Source of the DNA: Candidatus Thalassolituus haligoni
GTDB lineage: Bacteria; Pseudomonadota; Gammaproteobacteria; Pseudomonadales; Oceanobacteraceae
Direction of reading: 5' to 3'
Assembly: GCF_041222825.1 (NCBI RefSeq)
Contig: NZ_CP139482.1
Coordinates: 3,849,501 to 3,913,500 of the forward strand
Length of the DNA: 64,000 nt
Notes under the pieces: generated by a model
Databases searched by the model: none
What the model saw: the letters and a program-made list of their open reading frames with translations, nothing else
Told to the model about the DNA's origin: nothing
In this document: one piece after another, positions 28,423-37,910 of the stretch
How positions within the stretch are numbered: position 1 is the stretch's first letter
How the letters are laid out: every line of letters begins with the position of its first letter
Program-made: the position numbers and the translations under genes

Positions 28423-28502
28423 GGGGACATCTATTTCATCCTGCACGGCTCTGCGCGAGTGCCGCCGCCGTCCAGAGCCAAGAGGATCACATAGATGATC
28501 CC
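28423..28502. repeat. Small palindromic element, REP/MITE-like, copy 1
   Basis: About 80 bp bounded by GGGGACATCTATTTCATCCT and its imperfect inverse AGGATCACATAGATGATCCC. Inside is a GGCTCTG/CAGAGCC stem. The left-end sequence recurs at 40725. Such GGGGACATCTATTT ends resemble those of repeats moved by Y1/RAYT transposases; that link is from memory and unproven here. Confidence 0.6.
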
Positions 28503-28551
28503 ACGACATAGATACTCTCAATACTTGTTATAGCGCTCTCATGTATTGCCA

Positions 28552-29490
28552 TTACAAATCCAGCCCGAACTCCCCCACGCTGTGATCCAGCCCGGTTACC
28601 CAGTCCCGAATAAACTCACGCACTTTCTGGCTGTCGGGCCGTTCGCTATCTTGCCTGCGCGACCAGAGGGCTATATCGCGGCGGGCGCTGGTCTGGCCTT
28701 CGACTTGTATCATTTGTTGTGGATCAATTTCGGTCGTCATCAAGGCCAGCCGTGCGGGCAGGCGCACCAGCATACTGGTGGTGTTAAGCAGATGAATCAC
28801 TGAACGAATGCCTCCAGTAAAAGCGATCCGGGCGGCTTGTTGCGCCGCCGGGTCTTCTACCCCAGACAAAAATCCGGCGCTGGCTCCGGCGATAAGCCAG
28901 CGTTGTTGTTCCAGGACGTCGGGGGAAATCGGTTGCTGGCTGCCCAGTAATCGGGATTGTTTGCCGACAAACACGCCGGAGCGGTCACGGAATACCACTT
29001 CCCGCTGCAGTGCTCCCTGGCTGCCGGAGGCATGGGCAACAGACAAGTGTGCGGGGGCCAGCAGAAAGTCGAGCTCTCCGCCCTGCATCCATTCGATCTG
29101 GGTGGCGGCAGAGCCAACCCGGCAATGAAACACGTAACGGTTCTGGCTTAAAAAGCCGCTGGTCATCTCTGCCACGGTGGCGTATTCCCATAATGGGTCG
29201 ATGCCAATGGCGAACTGGTTGTCGTAACCGCTGTGCCATTGGCGAATAACCTCGTCACCCTGTTCGGTTTCGGCCAGTATCCGTTCGCCAATTTGTGCCA
29301 GTCGGGCACCTATTTCTGTGGGTATCATGCCGTAGCGGGTGCGGGCCAGCACCGGTGCCCCTACCCGCATTTCCAATTGCTGCAGGGAGCGGGTCAGAGT
29401 CGGTTGGGTAATAAACAGCTGTTCAGCAGCAGCACTGATCGATCCTTGTTTAACGACCATCGCCAATTGTTTGAGCAGGTTGGGGTTCAT
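28552..29490 (-). CDS. LysR-family transcriptional regulator
   Basis: LysR-type regulator, 312 residues, HTH at about 1-60 (MNPNLLKQLAMVVKQGSISA). It is divergent from the MobA-like monooxygenase across 149 bp, so it probably activates that gene in response to 3-hydroxybenzoate or a similar acid. Known Comamonas MobR is a MarR protein, so regulation here would differ. The SD before 29490 is weak. Confidence 0.87.
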   Translation of the reverse strand: MNPNLLKQLAMVVKQGSISAAAEQLFITQPTLTRSLQQLEMRVGAPVLARTRYGMIPTEIGARLAQIGERILAETEQGDEVIRQWHSGYDNQFAIGIDPLWEYATVAEMTSGFLSQNRYVFHCRVGSAATQIEWMQGGELDFLLAPAHLSVAHASGSQGALQREVVFRDRSGVFVGKQSRLLGSQQPISPDVLEQQRWLIAGASAGFLSGVEDPAAQQAARIAFTGGIRSVIHLLNTTSMLVRLPARLALMTTEIDPQQMIQVEGQTSARRDIALWSRRQDSERPDSQKVREFIRDWVTGLDHSVGEFGLDL

Positions 29491-29639
29491 ATATGTGTTT
29501 TCTTTGCATCTAAACCTAAAAACCGATTTTTCCTGATAACTTGCGGCGGGTAAAGTGCTATGGCTGATTCATCAAAATAATCCATACAATCGAATAGCAG
29601 GGGTGTGCGTGCGCCGTCACCCCGCTTCAGGAGCACATC

Positions 29640-31568
29640 ATGCAATTCCATCTCAATGGTTTTCATCCCGGCGATCCTCGTTTTTCCGATCCACAGGATG
29701 CCGTTGTAGTACCACCGATCAAACGTCCTCTGCCTGAGTGTGTTGATGTGTTGATCGTTGGCTGTGGCCCTGCCGGGCTGAATCTGGCGGCGCAGCTGTC
29801 GCAGTTTGGCGATATTTCGGTCGCCATCGTTGACCAGAAAGACGACCGTCTGCTGGTCGGTCAGGCTGACGGTATCGCTTGCCGTACCATTGAGATGTTC
29901 CAGGCTTACGGCTTTGCCGATCAGATTATTCAGGAAGCCTATCAGGTCAGCGAAGCGGCATTCTGGAAGCCGGATGCCAACAAACCGCATGAGATTGCTC
30001 GTAGCGGCAAGGTGCCGGATGTTGAAGATGATCTGTCTGAGATGCCGCACCTGATCATCAACCAGGCCCGTGTTCACGATATGTTTCTGGATGTGATGCG
30101 CCAAGGCCCTGGCAAGGTGGAGCCGCACTACCAGCGTAAATTGCTGGGCCTGGAGGTCGACCCGGAAGGCGGCGAGTATCCGGTCACGGTCAAGCTGGAG
30201 CGCGGTGTCAACTATTCCCAGTACAGCCAGGAAATCGAGACCGTTAAAGCCAAATATGTCGTCGGTTGTGATGGTGCCCGTTCCAGCGTGCGCAGTGCGA
30301 TTGGTCAGGAGCTGGTCGGCGATGCTCTCAACCAGGCCTGGGGTGTGATGGATGTGCTGTTGAATACCGATTTCCCGGATATTCGCCTGAAGTCGCTGAT
30401 TCACTCCAACAACGAAGGCAATATGCTGATCATCCCGCGTGAGGGTGGTTACATGGCACGGTTGTACATCGAGCTGGACAAACTCAAGGAGAATGAGCGC
30501 GTCGCCCGTGACGAGATGACTGCCGACGTACTGATTGCTGGCGCTAACCGCATCATGCAGCCTTACACCATTGATGTGAAAGAGGTAGCCTGGTGGAGTG
30601 TGTACGAGATTGGTCAGCGTATTACCACGGCCTTTGATGATTCCACTAACGATCGTTCGGCACGGGTTTTTCTGGCGGGTGATGCCTGTCACACCCACAG
30701 CCCGAAAGCCGGTCAGGGCTTGAACACGTCGGTGATGGATACCTGGAACCTGGGCTGGAAACTGGCTCACGTTCTGACCGGTCTGGCCGAAGAGGATCTG
30801 TTAAAAACCTATTCTGCCGAGCGGCGTGAGTATGGTCAGGCGCTGATCGATTTCGACCGCGAGTTCTCCAGAATGTTTAGCGCCAAACCGAAGTCAGCCG
30901 ATAACCCGGACGGAGTCGATCCAGCCGAATTCCAGCGTTATTTCCAGCTGTTTGGCAAATACACCGCAGGCGTTTCGATCCAGTACAAGCCATCCATTAT
31001 GGTGTCTGACGGCCAGCATCAGCATCTGGCCAGCGGCCTGACCGTCGGCAAACGCTTCCACTCGGCTCCGGTTGTTCGCCACGGCGATGCCAAACCGGTA
31101 CAGCTGGGTCACTGCCATACCGCCAATGGCGCGTATCGTATTTATGCCTTCGGCGGCAGTGCAGACGCAATGTCGGATCAGTGTGGCGTCAAAGCCTTGT
31201 GTGAATTTCTTGCCAACGATGCCAGCTCACCGCTGCAGCAATACACCCCGGCAGGAGCCGATGCCGACGCCGTAATCGATGTACGAGCGGTGTTTAACCA
31301 GCACCACCAGGCAGTGGAAACCGGCACCATTCATCCGGTACTGGCACCACAAAAGGGTAAGTATGGCCTGCGCGACCACGAGAAAGTGTTCTGTGCCGAT
31401 CACCGCCCTGAATCTTCCGGCGGTGGCAAAAATGTCTATGACATGCGCGGCATCAACAAGGAACAGGGCTGTATTGTTATCGTACGGCCAGATCAGTACG
31501 TAGCTGACGTACTGCCACTGGATGATTACGCCAGTCTGACAGCCTTTTTTAACGGCGTGTTGAAGTAA
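29640..31568 (+). CDS. mobA: FAD-dependent aromatic hydroxylase, 3-hydroxybenzoate 4-monooxygenase-like
   Basis: Single-component flavoprotein hydroxylase, 642 residues, very close in length and pattern to Comamonas MobA. FAD motif V-G-C-G-P-A-G-L-N-L is near residue 43; the second FAD motif is G-D-A-C-H-T-H-S-P-K-A-G-Q-G near residue 340. The C-terminal thioredoxin-like domain of the phenol hydroxylase/MobA group is present. The N-terminus MQFHLNGFHPGDPRF also matches MobA. It would make protocatechuate; phenol 2-monooxygenase is the alternative. AGGAGCACATC precedes the start. Confidence 0.87.
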   Translation: MQFHLNGFHPGDPRFSDPQDAVVVPPIKRPLPECVDVLIVGCGPAGLNLAAQLSQFGDISVAIVDQKDDRLLVGQADGIACRTIEMFQAYGFADQIIQEAYQVSEAAFWKPDANKPHEIARSGKVPDVEDDLSEMPHLIINQARVHDMFLDVMRQGPGKVEPHYQRKLLGLEVDPEGGEYPVTVKLERGVNYSQYSQEIETVKAKYVVGCDGARSSVRSAIGQELVGDALNQAWGVMDVLLNTDFPDIRLKSLIHSNNEGNMLIIPREGGYMARLYIELDKLKENERVARDEMTADVLIAGANRIMQPYTIDVKEVAWWSVYEIGQRITTAFDDSTNDRSARVFLAGDACHTHSPKAGQGLNTSVMDTWNLGWKLAHVLTGLAEEDLLKTYSAERREYGQALIDFDREFSRMFSAKPKSADNPDGVDPAEFQRYFQLFGKYTAGVSIQYKPSIMVSDGQHQHLASGLTVGKRFHSAPVVRHGDAKPVQLGHCHTANGAYRIYAFGGSADAMSDQCGVKALCEFLANDASSPLQQYTPAGADADAVIDVRAVFNQHHQAVETGTIHPVLAPQKGKYGLRDHEKVFCADHRPESSGGGKNVYDMRGINKEQGCIVIVRPDQYVADVLPLDDYASLTAFFNGVLK

Positions 31569-31592
31569 GTACCCGCCCGCAGTTCTCTACAT

Positions 31593-31616
31593 CCCGGTGA
31601 GTGATGACTCACCGGG
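31593..31616 (+). terminator. Intrinsic terminator after mobA
   Basis: Perfect 10-bp stem CCCGGTGAGT / ACTCACCGGG with a 4-nt loop, followed by ATTTTTTATT. Confidence 0.9.
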
Positions 31617-31664
31617 ATTTTTTATTGCTATCCCGCTATCCTCTACTGCCTCCCAACATTCTGA

Positions 31665-32726
31665 TCAGATCCGTTTAAACAACGCGGAACGTTCTCCGTC
31701 TCCGGCACCATCAGCGGCAGTGACGAATTTTTCCATATGAATATCCCGCTCAAATACCCGCCCTTGCATCAGGGTGGTGATGGCAGCGTCGATCATCGGT
31801 GGCGGCCCGCACAGGTAGGCTTTGTTGCCACGGAGTTTGCCGTCGAAGTACTGATTGGCGGCGTCATGCACGTAACCGGTCAGGCCTTGCCAATCATCAT
31901 CAGCCTCGGGGGCGCTGAGTACCGGGATATAATGAAAGTTGTCGTGCTGTTGATCGAGTTGTTCAAACAACGAGCGGTTGTACAGTTCGCCCAGGTTACG
32001 TGCCCCCTGAAACAGATACATCGGGCGTGGATCTTCCGACACCAGCAAGTCGAGAATCATCGACTGCGGACTGGAAAGGCCGGAGCCACCAGCAATAAAG
32101 ATCGCGCCGCCGCCATCCGATTTACGCACAAAGAACTGTCCATACGGGCCGGAGACGGTGAGTTTGTCACCCACCTTCATTTCCTGGTGAATCCAGCCGG
32201 TGCCAGCACCGCCCTCCACCAATCGAACATGCAACTCCAGTTCGTTTGCCAGCGAGGGGTTGTTGGCGATAGAAAACGCCCGCGTGCCTTCAACACCAGG
32301 AATCAACAGGTTAATGTACTGTCCGGCCTGGAAGCTCATTTCGCGGTCGAGTTTGAAATGCACGCCTTTGATGGTGGGTGACAAATCCATAATCTTGACC
32401 ACTTCGGCTTGGTAATCTTCCACCGGGTAACCGGCAAAGTCGTCATCGACGTCGATGTCGGCTTCCACCACCATATCGCTTTCAGGAATAGCGCAGCAGG
32501 CGAGGATTTTGCCTTCGTCACGCTCCATATCCATCAGCGCAAACGACGAGGCTTCGCCCACATCCACGTCGCCTTCCAATACCTGGATCTTGCAGGTGGC
32601 ACAGGTGCCATGACCGCAGGCGAAAGGCAACCAGACCCCCTGACGCAAGGCAGCATCAAGAATGGTTTGGCCTTCTTCCACATCAATCTGGTCACCGGTC
32701 GGTTCGATGGTCACGCGATAACTCAT
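31665..32726 (-). CDS. dmpP: Phenol hydroxylase reductase component P5
   Basis: Transfers electrons from NADH to the diiron oxygenase, 353 residues. N-terminal plant-type [2Fe-2S] domain with C-G-H-G-T-C-A-T-C and the distal cysteine in L-A-C-C-A. Then an FAD-binding domain (R-A-F-S-I-A-N) and an NAD-binding domain with I-A-G-G-S-G-L-S-S. The 2-bp gap to dmpO shows tight linkage. It ends the dmpKLMNOP operon, and no dmpQ or dmpB follows. Confidence 0.95.
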   Translation of the reverse strand: MSYRVTIEPTGDQIDVEEGQTILDAALRQGVWLPFACGHGTCATCKIQVLEGDVDVGEASSFALMDMERDEGKILACCAIPESDMVVEADIDVDDDFAGYPVEDYQAEVVKIMDLSPTIKGVHFKLDREMSFQAGQYINLLIPGVEGTRAFSIANNPSLANELELHVRLVEGGAGTGWIHQEMKVGDKLTVSGPYGQFFVRKSDGGGAIFIAGGSGLSSPQSMILDLLVSEDPRPMYLFQGARNLGELYNRSLFEQLDQQHDNFHYIPVLSAPEADDDWQGLTGYVHDAANQYFDGKLRGNKAYLCGPPPMIDAAITTLMQGRVFERDIHMEKFVTAADGAGDGERSALFKRI

Positions 32727-32728
32727 GG

Positions 32729-33091
32729 TTAAACCCCCGCACCCATAAAGCCTTTCAGCTCCGGCGTCACCAACCGCAGCAGGGATTTGTGGGTAATCCC
32801 TTGCGGCGTAATGGCTTTGTCCAGATCCGGGGTGAATGGTTGGCCATCCAGCAGCCAGCTGGCCGTGTCCCAGTTAATGTCCGTCCATTCAGGATGCTCG
32901 CCAAACACGCCAGCCATGTTTTCATCCCGCAATGCACGAAAGCTGGTCGTCGGCGACACCATAAAGGTGAAGGCGGAACAGAACAGTAGATGCTGATCCC
33001 AACCGATGTACACCAATTGGTTGCCGTGAAAATTTTCGATACGATCTCGAACTTCGCCGATGTACTCGGCGGCGGTGGTTTTTACAGTCAT
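32729..33091 (-). CDS. dmpO: Phenol hydroxylase component P4
   Basis: Small subunit of the multicomponent phenol hydroxylase, 120 residues, the family length. It begins MTVKTTAAEYIGEVRDRIEN and contains A-F-T-F-M-V-S-P-T-T-S-F, as in DmpO/TomA4-type proteins. It has the fixed place between the large oxygenase subunit and the reductase. Confidence 0.93.
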   Translation of the reverse strand: MTVKTTAAEYIGEVRDRIENFHGNQLVYIGWDQHLLFCSAFTFMVSPTTSFRALRDENMAGVFGEHPEWTDINWDTASWLLDGQPFTPDLDKAITPQGITHKSLLRLVTPELKGFMGAGV

Positions 33092-33213
33092 ATTGTTATT
33101 CTCTTATCTGGAGCCTGACATCTGCTGTCAGACTCGGTGTTGTTTTTCCGCTGGGATGGGCTCCGTCCCTGTCCGTTTCTCTCCTGTCCCTGGCGCCACC
33201 ACATCCGGCGGGG

Positions 33214-34713
33214 TCAGGCTGATTTCCATTCCTTCCAGCGTTGTTCGTCTGGCGAACCCTTCATATCGAGGTTGTCGACACCGACGTCCATGCCGTAGTA
33301 CTCGCGCATGACGGTTTCCAGATCAGCACCACCGCAGTTGCCTTGCAGGATCTGGTGCACCGGCAGCCAGGACTGGACGTATTTTTCTGGCTCGTCATCA
33401 AAGATGTCCTTACAGCCATCCGAGCAGAAGTGGTACTTGTCGCCGTTGTATTCAGAACTGCGATAAACCAACTGGGTTGGGTCATCCATTTCTGTGTTGA
33501 GCATCGCCACCTGACAGGTGTTGCATAATTGTGGCAGCCCTTTGGAGTAGAATCGTTTGCCTTCTGCTTCCATCTTTTTGGCCAGCTCCCAGCGTGGACG
33601 GTAGTACTTGTCGAAGGTGTCCGGGTATTTCTCACTGAGCCAGTCCAGCTCGGTAGCGGTCGGAATCCAGGTATGGAAGCCGGCGGCTTCACCGAAGTTG
33701 TAGAAATTCCACCAGGTCTGATGCGACATATGATCCATCTGTGCGGTGGCGATATCGGCGTACTTCGGCGGACGAATACCATAACGGGCGAGATCCTTGA
33801 ACAAGGCACCGCCTGCTTCTTCAAAGTAAACCTCCCAGGCTTCGCGCCAACTCATCACTTTGTTGGGCAGCATGTAGTCCATCATCATGGCAACAATCCC
33901 CAGCACTCGGGTGCCGCGCCAAAACCATTTGTCGACCCACTTCTGTACGATGGGGACGTTGTCTTCATGCTGCTCCAGCAGGAACTTGATCACTTCCAGG
34001 CCCAGAGTCATATGGCGGGCTTCGTCCGACTGGGAAGAAAAACCAAACGTGACGGTGGCCATATCGCCGTTATAGGCAGCACCCGACATAAACGGCACAA
34101 ACAACAGATTGGTGAGCACGTATTCGAAGCTGAACGAAATCGCTACCAGAAATTCAAACGGGCCAGCCGCACGGGCATCGTGGAAGAAAGAGACCGGTAC
34201 CGACATGTACCAAACCTTGTCCTGCATGCCAGACCAGTTGTGCAGACCATCGAAGTACTTGTTGTAATGGCTCATGGCATGCACCTGGGTCTGCACATGC
34301 CGTAACTCATCGATCGACTGCATCTGGCAAGCAACCCGTGCCCCAACGCCGCCAAACTGGCGACCAACATGCGCAAAACCCTGGAAGGCCTGATATTCCA
34401 CCGGCGTCACGCCGCCCAAAAATACTTTGAGTGCGTTGACGTATTTCGGATCAGAAATATTCAAATGGCCGTTATTCTGGGCAAAAGCATCGAGAATGGC
34501 GTACAGCTTTTTCTCTTTTTCTGACTGGTATTTCCAGTAGGAATCCATGGTCAGACGAAATGGGTCTTCCCATTTCGACCAGTCGGTAATCTTGATGCCT
34601 TCAAATTCTTCATACGGAAAGGCTTGCTTGCGATCCTGATAGGAAAACTCCCAGTCGAGATCACGGGTCAGCATTTTGTATTTGTCTTTCATATTGAGCT
34701 TTTTGGTCGCCAT
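33214..34713 (-). CDS. dmpN: Phenol hydroxylase large (diiron) oxygenase subunit P3
   Basis: Catalytic subunit that hydroxylates phenol to catechol, 499 residues. All six diiron ligands are present: E107, E136 and H139 (D-E-L-R-H), E197, E231 and H234 (S-D-E-A-R-H), with spacing as in soluble methane monooxygenase. A YHS-type zinc domain with C-N-T-C and F-C-S-D-G-C lies near residues 405-450. The start at 34713 follows AAGGGGCC. 122 bp separate it from dmpO. Confidence 0.96.
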   Translation of the reverse strand: MATKKLNMKDKYKMLTRDLDWEFSYQDRKQAFPYEEFEGIKITDWSKWEDPFRLTMDSYWKYQSEKEKKLYAILDAFAQNNGHLNISDPKYVNALKVFLGGVTPVEYQAFQGFAHVGRQFGGVGARVACQMQSIDELRHVQTQVHAMSHYNKYFDGLHNWSGMQDKVWYMSVPVSFFHDARAAGPFEFLVAISFSFEYVLTNLLFVPFMSGAAYNGDMATVTFGFSSQSDEARHMTLGLEVIKFLLEQHEDNVPIVQKWVDKWFWRGTRVLGIVAMMMDYMLPNKVMSWREAWEVYFEEAGGALFKDLARYGIRPPKYADIATAQMDHMSHQTWWNFYNFGEAAGFHTWIPTATELDWLSEKYPDTFDKYYRPRWELAKKMEAEGKRFYSKGLPQLCNTCQVAMLNTEMDDPTQLVYRSSEYNGDKYHFCSDGCKDIFDDEPEKYVQSWLPVHQILQGNCGGADLETVMREYYGMDVGVDNLDMKGSPDEQRWKEWKSA

Positions 34714-34850
34714 GGTGTGGCCCCTTTTTTATTTTTCAGGTCGAACGTTGCCTGAGGCAGACGCTCGGCGCGTTGTTGTTTTGTGCTGTCACTCTGGCTG
34801 TTGGGCCATACCAAAAGTCATGCCCAACACCGTCACAGCACTGGCGCTGA

Positions 34851-35120
34851 TTACTGGTTCCAGGTCAGAGTAAAGGCGTCTTCGTCTTCCTCAACGTTGC
34901 CACCAATGGTGATCAAGCTCAGCGACAGTTCCTGCACATCCCAATCGCGGCCGAGTTTTTCTTCCACGGTTGCGCGCTTAACAATCAACTGGTGTTCGTT
35001 TTCGATGCGAATCATCGCGGGCATGTACTGCACCGTAACGTCCGGGTTATCTGCTTCAATGGCTTCCACCAGGTAATGGGAAACGTCGTTATCCTGCAGG
35101 GCGATATACACCTTGGTCAT
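34851..35120 (-). CDS. dmpM: Phenol hydroxylase effector (coupling) protein P2
   Basis: Cofactor-less regulatory protein that couples NADH oxidation to hydroxylation, 89 residues. It starts MTKVYIALQDNDVSHYLVEA and keeps the MmoB/DmpM-type core. The ATG at 35120 follows AAGGATTCC; the 26-codon upstream extension overlaps dmpL and was excluded. Confidence 0.93.
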   Translation of the reverse strand: MTKVYIALQDNDVSHYLVEAIEADNPDVTVQYMPAMIRIENEHQLIVKRATVEEKLGRDWDVQELSLSLITIGGNVEEDEDAFTLTWNQ

Positions 35121-35130
35121 AGTGGAATCC

Positions 35131-36114
35131 TTATTTGATACCGAGTTTGTTGAGGCGCGTTGCCAGTACGTCTTGCGCCTGGGAAAGTGCGTCTTCACCC
35201 AGTAATTCCAGCGCGACCGGCGTCAGAGCAACGCTGGCCTTGGCGCTCCACTTGTCCGCCCAGGTGAGCAGTTGCGCCCGGTTGCTGTCGGATTCAGCCG
35301 CCGCCAGCTTAAGGATGCTATCGAGCCAGCGATTACGGTCTTTTTGCCATTCCTGCATAAATTCCAGCAACATGCTAACGTCGGGAACGTCCTGATCAGC
35401 CAGCCATTGATCCAGCTGGCGGTAATAGAGATCGCCAATCAGCGTGTCGATAATCAGGTTCTGGGCAATGACGAGCTCGAACCAGTCTTGCTGCACCAGG
35501 GTTTCTTCACACAGCGCACGCACACCTTGCCAACAGCCGTCGTTCATCCAAAATTGCTTCGCCTGCTCCAGCGCCGTGCCGGTATTGCCATCGAGAATCA
35601 GGCCAATACGGGAGAGGTACTGAGCAATCCCCAGCCGATCCATACCTTCGTACACCAGCGCTTGGGTGATGGTGGTGCCATAACCAACGGAAACACCGTA
35701 CATATTGTTCAGGTTGGCAGCTTGTTCAACGTGACGCAGAGGCACGACCAGACGAATCAATTTCTCTTTAACGACGTCTGGCAAGCGCGCGGCAAAGTGG
35801 CGTTTTTCAAAAAAGCTGTAGTTGTTTTCAGCGTTTTCCTGCATTTTGCCGCGACTGCCGACGTAGGTGCCGTAATAGAACTGGCGCGGATCTTTCAGGC
35901 TGTACCAATCTTCCATCTGAATGGCAGTGCGGCGTGCATCATTGATCTCGAATTCTTCATTCCAGGCCGGTTTGTAGTGAAAGTTGGTCACCCCCTGAAT
36001 ATCGTAGGAAGCCTCCTGGTAACGACTGGCCGGTTTGTCGCCAAAGCGTTTGGCGATGGGTGTGAAGGTATTACGCACTGGCTCCAGTGTTGCTGTCTTG
36101 ATTTCAACGCTCAT
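35131..36114 (-). CDS. dmpL: Phenol hydroxylase small oxygenase subunit P1
   Basis: Beta subunit of the hydroxylase, 327 residues, with the ferritin-like fold but no metal ligands. It carries the conserved N-F-H-Y-K-P-A-W and R-T-A-I-Q-M-E-D-W-Y segments. It lies between dmpK and dmpM with gaps of 23 and 10 bp. Confidence 0.94.
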   Translation of the reverse strand: MSVEIKTATLEPVRNTFTPIAKRFGDKPASRYQEASYDIQGVTNFHYKPAWNEEFEINDARRTAIQMEDWYSLKDPRQFYYGTYVGSRGKMQENAENNYSFFEKRHFAARLPDVVKEKLIRLVVPLRHVEQAANLNNMYGVSVGYGTTITQALVYEGMDRLGIAQYLSRIGLILDGNTGTALEQAKQFWMNDGCWQGVRALCEETLVQQDWFELVIAQNLIIDTLIGDLYYRQLDQWLADQDVPDVSMLLEFMQEWQKDRNRWLDSILKLAAAESDSNRAQLLTWADKWSAKASVALTPVALELLGEDALSQAQDVLATRLNKLGIK

Positions 36115-36137
36115 AAATTATTCCCACCTGCTGGTTG

Positions 36138-36467
36138 TTATTGTTGGTTGGCACTGCTGTGTGAACGCCCTACCAGGGTGTCGTGGCCGTAGCGCCATTT
36201 GTCCATTTCTGCGTCAATTCCAGCCGCCTGCTGCTTGGTCATAGCGACCACCGAATTGGCCTGACAGAATATTTCAAATGCCTGCTGTGGCAGGATCAGC
36301 TCGACGAACAGGCTCGGGTCGTCAATTGCGAAATCGAATTCGACATAACGGCTGTTCGGTGCGCTTCTGACGCGGATATAGCGGGTGTGTGATTGGAGCG
36401 GGTCGCGGGACGACACCAGACTCAGACCGGCGGAAGAACCGGGCAAAGAAGATTCGGCGCTACTCAT
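36138..36467 (-). CDS. dmpK: Phenol hydroxylase assembly protein P0
   Basis: Small protein thought to help load iron into the oxygenase, 109 residues. The core R-Y-I-R-V-R-S-A-P-N-S-R-Y-V-E-F-D matches DmpK. First gene of the operon, 38 bp downstream of the predicted sigma-54 promoter. Confidence 0.9.
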   Translation of the reverse strand: MSSAESSLPGSSAGLSLVSSRDPLQSHTRYIRVRSAPNSRYVEFDFAIDDPSLFVELILPQQAFEIFCQANSVVAMTKQQAAGIDAEMDKWRYGHDTLVGRSHSSANQQ

Positions 36468-36504
36468 GATGTTCTCGTTATTGTTATTACGTCATCAGAG
36501 CTAT

Positions 36505-36520
36505 AGCAGCCGCCGTGCCA
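36505..36520 (-). promoter_or_regulatory. Sigma-54 promoter of dmpKLMNOP
   Basis: On the minus strand the sequence is TGGCACGGCGGCTGCT. It matches TGGCACG-N4-TTGCW at all but one defined position, with the GG and GC doublets correctly 10 nt apart. It fits control by the DmpR-like activator. No obvious TTGATCAA-type upstream activating site was found in the 200 bp above it. Confidence 0.85.
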
Positions 36521-36550
36521 GCTTTTAAAACCTTAAATAACTATTTGTTT

Positions 36551-36775
36551 TTAAAGGATTTTATAGAGAAATGATGGTTTTTTATGAAATATGCAAAGAC
36601 GCGAACTGCGTAATATCAAACAGCGGTAAAAGCCGTGTTGCGGCCAGGTGTTTAAAAACAGACAGGTCATACCAGCTGCGAAGCGCGGGCCGGCACTGAG
36701 CCGGGCGTTGATGCCCGATTGGGTGGATAACGCAGACCCGGCAGCGACACAAAGCAGTACCAAATTCACGCTCAT
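36551..36775 (-). pseudogene. Remnant of a small DMT/YdcZ-type membrane protein
   Basis: An ATG at 36775 with SD AAAGG begins MSVNLVLLCVAAGSALSTQ and continues S-G-I-N-A-R-L-S, the typical start of DUF606/YdcZ-like DMT transporters. Similarity is lost after about 30 residues and the frame ends at 75. It lies in the dmpK upstream region, suggesting a deletion created this promoter neighbourhood. The family call rests on one short segment. Confidence 0.45.
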
Positions 36776-37013
36776 ACGACGTACCTTTATGATGTCAGGG
36801 AGCAACCGGCAGTGTAACCACCAACATCCATACAGCCTCCGTCCCACAACCGGGAACATACCCGACGGTTAATGGAAAGATCTGCTTTCGCGGGGCTGAC
36901 TGCCAGTCGGTGATCATATCCTGTTGATATAAACTCTGGCTTTATCTCGGTTCTTATCGCTATTTCTGCTTAAATATCGCCATCATCATCCTGCTCATAC
37001 TATTGAGGTATAT

Positions 37014-37910
37014 ATGGAATTACGCCAACTGAAATACTACGAGGCGGTGGCCCGCTTGCTGAATTTCAGCAAGGCAGCAGAAGAGCTGCATATGGCACAG
37101 CCGCCACTGTCACGTCAGGTGCAGAACCTGGAAGAGGAGCTGGGAGTCACCCTGATTGATCGTTCCAGCCGCCCGCTGAAGCTGACGAACGCCGGGCAGT
37201 TTTTTTACGACCAGTCGGTGCAAGTACTGGCTCGGATTGCGGAAATCAAACGTGCGACTCATCATTTGGGGGCAGAAAAGAAACGCTGGATGGGCATAGG
37301 CTTTGTACCATCGGTGCTGTACAGCCATATTCCCAAAGCGATCCAACGCTTTATCAGTGACAACAGCAACATCGATATTTCGCTCTCTGAACTCACCTCA
37401 ATGCAACAAACCGAAGCCTTGAAAAGTGGCCGCATTGACGTTGGCTTCGGGCGACTGCTGATCAGTGATGAATCCATCGACAGCATCCCCCTGACCAAAG
37501 ACAAGCTGATCGTTGCGGCATCGTCCTCCAGCCGACTGGCAGCCTGGAACGATCTGTCGCTGCAACAAATCTGCGAGCAAAAGGTGATCCTTTACCCGTC
37601 TGCGCCGCGCCCCAGTTTTGCCGACCAGGTACTGAACCAGTTCAAGGCCCGAGGGCTGGAACTGAACGACATTTTTGAAACCAACAGTCTGCAAACAGCA
37701 CTGGGGCTGGTTGCTGCGGGTATGGGCGTCACCATTATTCCTGAATCCGTGCGCCTGATGCAGCGGAATGACGTCTGCTATCTGTCCATCCGCGAAGAGG
37801 GGCTGGTTTCACCACTGGTCATGTCGATCCGTAAAAATGACAATTCAGACCACCTGCAACGCTTCCGCGCTTACCTCACCCTGCCCACATCCGAGCCATC
37901 AGCGCATTGA
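37014..37910 (+). CDS. LysR-family regulator, BenM/CatM-like
   Basis: LysR-type regulator, 298 residues. The N-terminus MELRQLKYYEAVARLLNFSK and motif A-A-E-E-L-H-M-A-Q-P-P-L-S-R-Q-V are typical of the CatR/CatM/BenM/ClcR group. That group responds to cis,cis-muconate or benzoate. It is divergent from the phenol hydroxylase operon and may tie it to ortho-cleavage intermediates. GAGG precedes the start. Its end overlaps the convergent binding-protein gene by 12 bp. Confidence 0.88.
   Translation: MELRQLKYYEAVARLLNFSKAAEELHMAQPPLSRQVQNLEEELGVTLIDRSSRPLKLTNAGQFFYDQSVQVLARIAEIKRATHHLGAEKKRWMGIGFVPSVLYSHIPKAIQRFISDNSNIDISLSELTSMQQTEALKSGRIDVGFGRLLISDESIDSIPLTKDKLIVAASSSSRLAAWNDLSLQQICEQKVILYPSAPRPSFADQVLNQFKARGLELNDIFETNSLQTALGLVAAGMGVTIIPESVRLMQRNDVCYLSIREEGLVSPLVMSIRKNDNSDHLQRFRAYLTLPTSEPSAH

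Larger units (their letters stand above)
36468..37013. other. Intergenic region between dmpK and a LysR gene
   Basis: About 545 bp. It holds the sigma-54 promoter and the DMT-like remnant. The A/T-rich stretch 36540-36600 could serve as an IHF/bending region. Confidence 0.5.

Noticed and set aside
29487..30770. 427-codon minus-strand ORF
   Set aside because: Antisense to the MobA-like monooxygenase, which has full-length family similarity, an SD and a terminator.
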